Below, in pieces: positions 7,144-12,144 of a stretch of DNA of 12,144 nucleotides. This DNA is from a bacterium (GTDB taxonomy: Bacteria; Patescibacteria; Dojkabacteria; SC72): contig JAKPKF010000201.1 in NCBI GenBank assembly GCA_029553845.1, positions 1 to 12,144 of the forward strand, read 5' to 3'. Made by a program: the position numbers and the translations under genes. Under the pieces are notes generated by a model. The model searched no databases. It was not told where the DNA came from and worked only from the letters and a program-made list of their open reading frames with translations. Each line of letters opens with the position of its first letter. Within the stretch, counting starts at the first letter, position 1.

Positions 7144-7825
7144 ATACAATGATAGTCCCCTTACCCTTTGTGAAATTTCTAGGTTTGGCAAATACCATTA
7201 AACCACCAAAGGCAATTAAGATTACACCACTTACTAAAATTGCTTTGTCAAAGGGAATGGCAGTATTAATCGGAGTGTACTGTTTTGCTCCAATCTTAAA
7301 TATCGCTGAATCTGGCTTGACTCTGAGAATATTTGTTGGAGGGCTACCATCTTTTAGCATCACACTCTGGAAAAGATTATCCCCATTGTCAAATTCCCAA
7401 TCCAATACTGTATTACCTGGCTTTACAATCTTAAATGCTAACCTTGCCATAACATCTGGTTTAGTTCCTGTTTTATACAAAGTACCACTACCAGATTGTG
7501 TGAATCCAGTAAGCATGACTACACCATTTTCGTTATCTATGGTACTCTCATCGTCTGGCCACTGTTCAAACAGTAGATTGTTTCTCTCTGCTTTTTCTAA
7601 TTTTAGATATGCTGGATCGAAAGTTATTACAAATCTCGCAGATGTAAGCTCTTCTCCCCCACTATCTATAAGGACATCTACTAAAAATCCTTCATCTTTG
7701 TTTACCACATTTCCACCGTTTGGATAAAATGAGAAATTCGGCTCAGAAGCAAAAATACTTTTAACAGGCAAAAACATTAATGAAAAAAGAATTATTAATA
7801 ATTTGAATATTCTATTGGTTGTCAT
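7133..7825 (-). CDS. Cohesin-domain protein, secreted and membrane-anchored
   Basis: The 230-residue product has an N-terminal signal peptide (basic start, hydrophobic core about 7-20, likely cut after SIFA near 26). A cohesin-like beta-sandwich (about 30-178) follows, with the typical pattern GFLVDVLIDSGGEELTSARF (46-65), VITFDPAYLKLEKAE (66-80), GVVMLTGFTQSGSG (101-114) and VMARLAFKIV (125-134). A C-terminal membrane helix (about 194-213) and a basic tail complete it. This predicts a domain displayed outside the cell and held in the membrane. In clostridia cohesins bind dockerins; in other bacteria such domains occur alone, with unknown partners. No dockerin is seen in the window. The gene overlaps the GT4 glycosyltransferase gene, so a joint surface role is plausible. 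The start is backed by a promoter 7 bases upstream. Confidence 0.8.
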   Translation of the reverse strand: MTTNRIFKLLIILFSLMFLPVKSIFASEPNFSFYPNGGNVVNKDEGFLVDVLIDSGGEELTSARFVITFDPAYLKLEKAERNNLLFEQWPDDESTIDNENGVVMLTGFTQSGSGTLYKTGTKPDVMARLAFKIVKPGNTVLDWEFDNGDNLFQSVMLKDGSPPTNILRVKPDSAIFKIGAKQYTPINTAIPFDKAILVSGVILIAFGGLMVFAKPRNFTKGKGTIIVYEK

Positions 7826-7847
7826 AGTTAAAATATTACCATAATAT
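7819..7847 (+). promoter_or_regulatory. Sigma70-type promoter for uppP, predicted leaderless
   Basis: TTGTCA (7819-7824) and TAATAT (7842-7847) are spaced by 17 bases. The -10 box ends 8 bases before the uppP ATG at 7856, so the transcript would start at about the start codon. The -35 box overlaps the start codon of the divergent cohesin gene. Confidence 0.6.
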
Positions 7848-7862
7848 ATGGTGGTATGGAAA
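7833..7862 (-). promoter_or_regulatory. Predicted promoter for the cohesin-glycosyltransferase operon, leaderless
   Basis: On the minus strand TTTCCA (7862-7857) is followed after 18 bases by TAATAT (7838-7833), which ends 7 bases before the ATG at 7825. The -35 match is only fair (4 of 6). It occupies the same DNA as the uppP promoter on the other strand, and its -35 box overlaps the uppP start codon. Confidence 0.5.
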
Positions 7863-8644
7863 ATCTAAAAATATTTTTCTTGGCAGTAGTACAAGGAATA
7901 TCTGAATTACTTCCGATATCTAGTAGTGGACATCTTATACTTTTTGGAAGATTAATAGAAATGGAAGTATCTACACTCCTACTTACTACACTACACATAG
8001 GAACAAGCTTTGCAATTATTGTTTTTTTTAGAAAAAGACTTTTCTCAAATCTTTTTACCAAAAAGAAACTCGTTTTCTACCTTAAAATTCTAATTTCAAT
8101 TATTCCAGCCGCAGTGATTGGAGTATTGTATGAGAGCAAAGTAGAACAGATACTAAGATTTACATGGATTATCGCTGCTTCATTAATATTCTGGGGAATA
8201 CTTATGATAATTGCGGATTATATAAAAATACCAAGAAGATACAAAAAAATAGAAGATATCCCATGGAAAAAAGCATTAATTATTGGAATATCTCAGATAA
8301 TCGCGTTGGTACCAGGGACATCTAGATCTGGGATTGCAACTTTAACAGGTATAACTTTGGGAATAGATAAGTACAGAGCTTTCGAATACAGTTTAATTTT
8401 AGGAATCCCTATCCTTCTTGGCTCTTCCCTCTGGGAGATATGGAAAGCCCTTACTATTGAACCAACTTACCAAATTGAATTACTTCCTGCTGTTTTGCTC
8501 AAGATTGGCATAGTAATTATTGTTCCTTTTGTTGTTGGATATGTCTCTCTTGTAATACTTAAGAAAGTAAAAAGAGAAAAATGGTTAACCGTATTTGGAA
8601 TTTATAGAATAATATTGGGAACAGTTATTTTGCTTTTTCTATAA
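7856..8644 (+). CDS. uppP: Undecaprenyl-diphosphate phosphatase (BacA/UppP)
   Basis: This integral membrane enzyme removes a phosphate from undecaprenyl diphosphate to regenerate the lipid carrier for peptidoglycan and other surface glycans; overexpression is known to give bacitracin resistance. The 262-residue product is close to the usual length and very hydrophobic, with several membrane helices. Both signature motifs are intact: QGISELLPISSSGH (13-26), holding the catalytic glutamate and serine-rich loop, and PGTSRSG (153-159). The start is the ATG fitting the family N-terminus (MENLKIFFLAVVQG); an ATG 8 bases upstream is out of frame and soon stops. It is transcribed divergently from the cohesin gene across 30 bases, and its last 6 bases overlap the end of the convergent gpmI gene. 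Confidence 0.96.
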   Translation: MENLKIFFLAVVQGISELLPISSSGHLILFGRLIEMEVSTLLLTTLHIGTSFAIIVFFRKRLFSNLFTKKKLVFYLKILISIIPAAVIGVLYESKVEQILRFTWIIAASLIFWGILMIIADYIKIPRRYKKIEDIPWKKALIIGISQIIALVPGTSRSGIATLTGITLGIDKYRAFEYSLILGIPILLGSSLWEIWKALTIEPTYQIELLPAVLLKIGIVIIVPFVVGYVSLVILKKVKREKWLTVFGIYRIILGTVILLFL

Positions 8645-10288
8645 TACAGCTCTCAAATCTACACCAGTCATATTCGCAGGTGTCTCCATGCCAATTAGTC
8701 CCAGACATGTAGGGGCAATATCTGCTAGCAAACCAGTCTGTCTTGCATTTGGCCCAGTCCCTATCTTTCTAATTGGGATACCTGCCTTAGGATAAACCTC
8801 TTCCATATCATTGAGTAGAATTAATGGAACTGGATTGTTTGTATGAGCAATATCTATCTCTTTGGTAACCCTGTTTATCATGGTCTCACAATTTCCATGA
8901 TCTGCAGTAATTACTACTGCACCTCCCATTGCCAAGGTTTCTTTGGTAACATCACGAACACATTCATCTACAATTTCATTGCTTTTAACTGCTGCATTAA
9001 AATCTCCGGTATGCCCAACCATATCTGGATTTGCGAAATTCATGAGGATAAAACTGTAATCATTTGTTGCTATATCCTTAATTCTTCTTACTGCCTCATC
9101 TCTAATTAACAGTGCACTCATTTCTGGTACTTGAGCATAATTATCTACCTTAGGAGAAGGGATATTAAAGAAGTCTTCTCCCTCATGTGGAGCTTCTATA
9201 CCACCATTAAAGAAGTATGTCACATGCATGTATTTCTCAGTCTCAGATATATGTATCTGCTTCTTACCATTTTCTGACAAATATTCTGCAAGTGATTTCT
9301 TAACTGGCAGGGGTGGAAATACTACATTAGCAGTCAATCCTTCCTCATAACCTGTCATTGTTGCGAAATAGATATCATTGGGATAGTTTCTTCTACTGAA
9401 GTGTGTAAAATCCTTCTGAACAAAAACCTTTGTTAGTTGTCTAGATCTGTCCTCTCTAAAGTTCCAAAAAAGTACAGCATCTCCCTCCTTTACTACTCCA
9501 ACTGGAAGCCCCTGTGCATCTACACACACTCTTGGTTTAAAATGCTCGTCATCTTCTCCTAGTGTATATGATTTCTGCACAATCTCTCTTGGATCTACAA
9601 ATGTTTCGTCAGCTATACCAACCATGCACTCATATGCCAATTTGGTCCTTTCCCACCTACTATCTCTGTCCATGCCATAAAATCTTCCCATTATACTCGC
9701 AATTTTCCCAACTCCTAGTTCATCTATCTTCTCCACTAGTTTACTAACATACAGATATCCATCTTTCTGTCCTGTATCTCGACCATCGAGCATGATATGA
9801 ATATATGGATCAATACCATAGGCTTTACATACCTCCAAGAGAGAGAAAAGATGCTTAATGTGTCCATGAACACCAGCAGCACTAAGAACTCCTGTTAGAT
9901 GTAATTTAGTTCCTCTCTTGTGAACAAGATCTATCATTTCCTTAATTACGGGATTGGTATCCAGCTCTTTTGCAGATATTGCATCATTAATCCTTGGAAG
10001 TGTTTGGTATACCACTTGCCCCGCTCCAATATTCAAATGTCCAACCTCAGAATTTCCAGCTTCTTCAGATGGAAGCCCAACATGAGTGCCAGATGCATGT
10101 ATTAATGTAGACCTTCCATAGGTCCATACAGTATCTAGAAATGGGGTTTTTGCAGCTAGTACAGCATTCCCCTCTGGATCTGGATGTATACCAAATCCAT
10201 CCATGATAATTAAAGTTACAAACTTTCTAACATCCAAAACTCTTTGAGGATCCTCTCCGTTCTTGAATTGTTTTTTAAATATGTTCAT
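8639..10288 (-). CDS. gpmI: 2,3-bisphosphoglycerate-independent phosphoglycerate mutase
   Basis: GpmI interconverts 3- and 2-phosphoglycerate in lower glycolysis using two metal ions (usually manganese) and a phosphoserine intermediate. The 549-residue product has the metal-site opening LIIMDGFG (26-33), the catalytic serine in GNSEVGH (Ser80), GVHGHIKHL (139-147), DGRDT (168-172), GRFYGMDRDSRWERT (201-215), NFREDRSRQ (276-284), MNFANPDMVGHTG (416-428), ITADHGNCE (460-468) and HTNNPVP (482-488). All key residues appear present. It is somewhat longer than the usual 510 to 515 residues, partly because about 20 residues precede the conserved domain. The start lies 44 bases from the divergent prfB. 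A weak promoter (TTGCGT 10349-10344, 16 bases, TATATT 10327-10322, minus strand) could serve it. The end overlaps uppP. Confidence 0.97.
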   Translation of the reverse strand: MNIFKKQFKNGEDPQRVLDVRKFVTLIIMDGFGIHPDPEGNAVLAAKTPFLDTVWTYGRSTLIHASGTHVGLPSEEAGNSEVGHLNIGAGQVVYQTLPRINDAISAKELDTNPVIKEMIDLVHKRGTKLHLTGVLSAAGVHGHIKHLFSLLEVCKAYGIDPYIHIMLDGRDTGQKDGYLYVSKLVEKIDELGVGKIASIMGRFYGMDRDSRWERTKLAYECMVGIADETFVDPREIVQKSYTLGEDDEHFKPRVCVDAQGLPVGVVKEGDAVLFWNFREDRSRQLTKVFVQKDFTHFSRRNYPNDIYFATMTGYEEGLTANVVFPPLPVKKSLAEYLSENGKKQIHISETEKYMHVTYFFNGGIEAPHEGEDFFNIPSPKVDNYAQVPEMSALLIRDEAVRRIKDIATNDYSFILMNFANPDMVGHTGDFNAAVKSNEIVDECVRDVTKETLAMGGAVVITADHGNCETMINRVTKEIDIAHTNNPVPLILLNDMEEVYPKAGIPIRKIGTGPNARQTGLLADIAPTCLGLIGMETPANMTGVDLRAVL

Positions 10289-10318
10289 TTGGCAGTAGTA
10301 ATAATTTGAGACCTTAAC

Positions 10319-10324
10319 TATAAT
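10319..10324 (+). promoter_or_regulatory. -10 box for prfB, predicted leaderless
   Basis: A perfect TATAAT ends 8 bases before the prfB ATG at 10333, the same spacing as at rplU and uppP. No good -35 box is found at 16 to 18 bases upstream, so the call rests on the -10 box and its position. Confidence 0.5.
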
Positions 10325-10332
10325 ATACCTTA

Positions 10333-11418
10333 ATGGTTGATTTACGCAAAAAAGATATACAAAAATTAAGTACTGATCTCATAGATATAGTAAAAAATCT
10401 AGATCTAGAAAAGAAAAGAGAAAGACTTCTCAATCTTCAGAACGAAACATTGAAAGAAAATTTCTGGGAAGATTCTGTACATGCAAAGGAAGTCATGAGA
10501 GAAGTTGGAGCCTTGCAAGAAGAAATTAACAGTATTGACTCTCTTAAGGGAGATATCAATTCTCTTGTAGAAATTTTCGACTCTACTACAAAGGAAACAG
10601 AACAGAATGATCTCATTGAAGAGTATGAATCTCTCAGAGAAAGATTAGATAAATTCTCCATGATGAAATTTCTCTCTGGAAAATATGACAGCGCAGATTG
10701 CATACTTTCAATACATGCAGGACAGGGAGGAACTGAAGCTGACGATTGGGCCCAAATTCTTTTTAGAATGTACACAATGTACTGCGACAAGCAGGGTTGG
10801 AAATATGAGGTATTAAACATGGTGAAAGGAAATGAAGCAGGGATTTCTACAGTCACAATCTCAATATCTGGTAAATATGCATATGGAATGCTCAAAAAAG
10901 AATCTGGAGTACACAGACTCGTTAGAATATCTCCATTTAATGCACAAGGCCTTAGACAAACTACCTTCGCTGGTGTAGAGGTATTGCCGATGATGGAAGA
11001 ATTAGACAAAGAGATTGATATACCGGAAAAAGATTTAGAATTTAAAGCAGTACTTTCAGGAGGACCAGGAGGCCAAAATGTAAACAAGACTTCATCAGCA
11101 GTCATAATTACACATGTTCCAACTGGTATTACAATCCACTCTTCCAATGAAAGAAGCCAAGCACAAAACAGACAGAATGCAATGAAAATACTCAAAGCTA
11201 AGTTATGGAAGATTAAACAGGAAGAAAGAGTAGATGAAATATCTCAAATAAAAGGAGATTACAAAATAGCTGGATGGGGAAATCAGATCAGAAATTACAT
11301 ATTATACCCATATAAATTAGTAAGAGATTTACGTACAAATGTGGAGTCCTCGGATCCAGAGTATGTCTTAGATGGTAATCTTGATAAATTTATTGAAGCT
11401 CAAACCAAATTAAAGTAA
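10333..11418 (+). CDS. prfB: Peptide chain release factor 2
   Basis: RF2 recognises UAA and UGA stop codons on the ribosome and triggers peptide release. The 361-residue product has a coiled-coil-rich N-terminal domain (about 1-110), the conserved YDSADCILSIHAGQGGTEAD (118-137), the codon-reading tripeptide SPF (200-202) that identifies RF2 rather than RF1, and the catalytic GGQ (246-248) in SGGPGGQNVNKT. The C-terminus has GWGNQIRNYIL (314-324) and RDLRTNVE (331-338). The frame is continuous from the ATG: the in-frame UGA and programmed frameshift found near codon 25 in many bacteria are absent. A -10 box lies 8 bases upstream and no ribosome binding site is seen. ftsE follows after 42 bases, matching the common prfB-ftsE-ftsX order. 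Confidence 0.98.
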   Translation: MVDLRKKDIQKLSTDLIDIVKNLDLEKKRERLLNLQNETLKENFWEDSVHAKEVMREVGALQEEINSIDSLKGDINSLVEIFDSTTKETEQNDLIEEYESLRERLDKFSMMKFLSGKYDSADCILSIHAGQGGTEADDWAQILFRMYTMYCDKQGWKYEVLNMVKGNEAGISTVTISISGKYAYGMLKKESGVHRLVRISPFNAQGLRQTTFAGVEVLPMMEELDKEIDIPEKDLEFKAVLSGGPGGQNVNKTSSAVIITHVPTGITIHSSNERSQAQNRQNAMKILKAKLWKIKQEERVDEISQIKGDYKIAGWGNQIRNYILYPYKLVRDLRTNVESSDPEYVLDGNLDKFIEAQTKLK

Positions 11419-11460
11419 GATATATGGTATCCTATACAATTAAACTGTCTAATTCTGCTC

Positions 11461-12144
11461 ATGTTACTTTTTGACAAAGTTACAAAAAAATACAACGAAC
11501 ATATAGTTGCTCTTGATGATGTAAATTTCAAGGTAGATACTGGAGAATTTCTTTTCATGGTAGGTCCCTCTGGAGCAGGAAAAACAACACTTCTAAGACT
11601 GCTCATTCGCGAAGAGATACCTACATCAGGGAGTATCTTTTTTGACAAGATTGAAGTGCCCAAACTTCCCTCCCGCCTGCTCCCAAATTACAGACAGAGA
11701 TTGGGAGTAGTTTTTCAAGACATCAAACTTTTAAGTAACAAGACACTTCTAGAAAATATAGAGTTTGCCTTGGAGATTCTTGGTAAAGAAGAAAAAGAGA
11801 TTAAAGAAACTACAGAATATCTCTTAGAGACTGTTGGACTTCAGGATAGAAGAAACCTGTTCCCAGCTCAACTCTCTGGTGGAGAGCAACAAAGAGGAGC
11901 GATAGCTAGGGCATTAGCAAACAATCCGGAGTTATTCGTTGCAGATGAGCCAACAGGAAACCTAGATCCAGACAATGCTTTCCAAGTTTTAGATATACTT
12001 CGCAAGATTAACAAATCTGGCACAACAGTAATGGTAATCACACATGACAGAGATATTGTGAACGATATGAAGACTAGAGTCATTAGAATAGACAAAGGCA
12101 AAATAATTGGAGATAGTCAGGGCGATTATGATCATCATAAAGCT
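11461..12144 (+). CDS. ftsE: Cell division ATP-binding protein FtsE (3' end beyond window)
   Basis: FtsE is the cytoplasmic ATPase of the FtsEX complex, which controls peptidoglycan hydrolases during division. The frame is open for 228 codons from the ATG at 11461 to the right edge. Visible are Walker A GPSGAGKTT (35-43), the Q-loop in VVFQDIKLL (83-91), a segment typical of FtsE, the ABC signature LSGGEQQR (138-145), Walker B LFVADEP (158-164), the D-loop GNLD, and the switch histidine in VITHD (His195). This is close to full FtsE length, so only a short tail should be missing. No other in-frame ATG, GTG or TTG start exists between the prfB stop and this ATG. There is no Shine-Dalgarno sequence. 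ftsX would be expected just outside the window. Confidence 0.94.
   Translation, partial: MLLFDKVTKKYNEHIVALDDVNFKVDTGEFLFMVGPSGAGKTTLLRLLIREEIPTSGSIFFDKIEVPKLPSRLLPNYRQRLGVVFQDIKLLSNKTLLENIEFALEILGKEEKEIKETTEYLLETVGLQDRRNLFPAQLSGGEQQRGAIARALANNPELFVADEPTGNLDPDNAFQVLDILRKINKSGTTVMVITHDRDIVNDMKTRVIRIDKGKIIGDSQGDYDHHKA

Noticed and set aside
7144..7191. An upstream ATG that would extend the glycosyltransferase by 16 residues.
   Set aside because: The extra residues precede the family's normal start, and the ATG at 7143 overlaps the previous stop in a typical coupled arrangement.
7149..7727. A 192-codon open frame on the plus strand opposite the cohesin gene.
   Set aside because: The opposite frame has a signal peptide, cohesin motifs, a membrane anchor and a promoter; this one has no recognisable features.
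10437..11195. A 252-codon open frame on the minus strand opposite prfB.
   Set aside because: It lies wholly inside a gene with intact RF2 motifs, has no family resemblance, and looks like a codon-bias shadow.
11448..11453. TCTAAT ending 7 bases before the ftsE ATG as a possible -10 box.
   Set aside because: The most important base of the -10 box (the A at position 2) is replaced and there is no -35 box; ftsE is more simply read with prfB.
1..12144. Search for CRISPR repeats, insertion sequences, toxin-antitoxin or defence genes, riboswitches and intrinsic terminators.
   Set aside because: I saw no direct repeat arrays, transposase motifs, structured leaders or GC-rich hairpins followed by T runs; almost all bases belong to conserved housekeeping genes.

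Overview
The window is AT-rich and very gene-dense: 12 protein genes and two tRNAs, with the longest gap between genes only 108 bases. Every protein gene belongs to a recognisable family. The composition, the very short spacers, a cohesin-domain surface protein, a TRM11/THUMP-type methylase next to ribosomal protein L21, and a slimmed division cluster (ftsQ-ftsA-ftsZ-SEDS without mur genes) suggest a Candidate Phyla Radiation (Patescibacteria) bacterium. That placement is inferred from gene content, not measured. The code looks standard: two genes end in TGA and a complete release factor 2 gene is present.

Layout. From base 7825 down to base 1, nearly everything reads on the minus strand: cohesin-domain protein, GT4 glycosyltransferase (start overlaps the previous stop), tRNA-Phe, tRNA-Gly, ftsQ/divIB, ftsA, ftsZ, an FtsW/RodA-type SEDS polymerase, rplU, and a methylase cut by the left edge. 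uppP reads divergently on the plus strand from 7856 and overlaps tail-to-tail with gpmI (minus, to 10288). prfB and then ftsE read on the plus strand; ftsE runs off the right edge.

How the genes relate. FtsQ, FtsA, FtsZ and the SEDS polymerase are divisome parts, and FtsE normally works with FtsX in the same machine. UppP regenerates the undecaprenyl phosphate carrier used by peptidoglycan synthesis, and the GT4 enzyme plus the membrane-anchored cohesin protein point to surface assembly. L21, RF2, the two tRNAs and the RNA methylase are translation functions; GpmI is a glycolytic enzyme. The window therefore reads as core envelope and division genes mixed with translation genes.

Regulation. 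The most striking pattern is at gene starts. rplU, uppP, the cohesin gene and prfB each have a good -10 box ending only 7 to 8 bases before the ATG and no Shine-Dalgarno sequence, which fits leaderless mRNAs. Several downstream genes instead overlap or nearly touch the previous stop codon. I found no mobile element, CRISPR array, defence system or clear intrinsic terminator, and no wholly new system.
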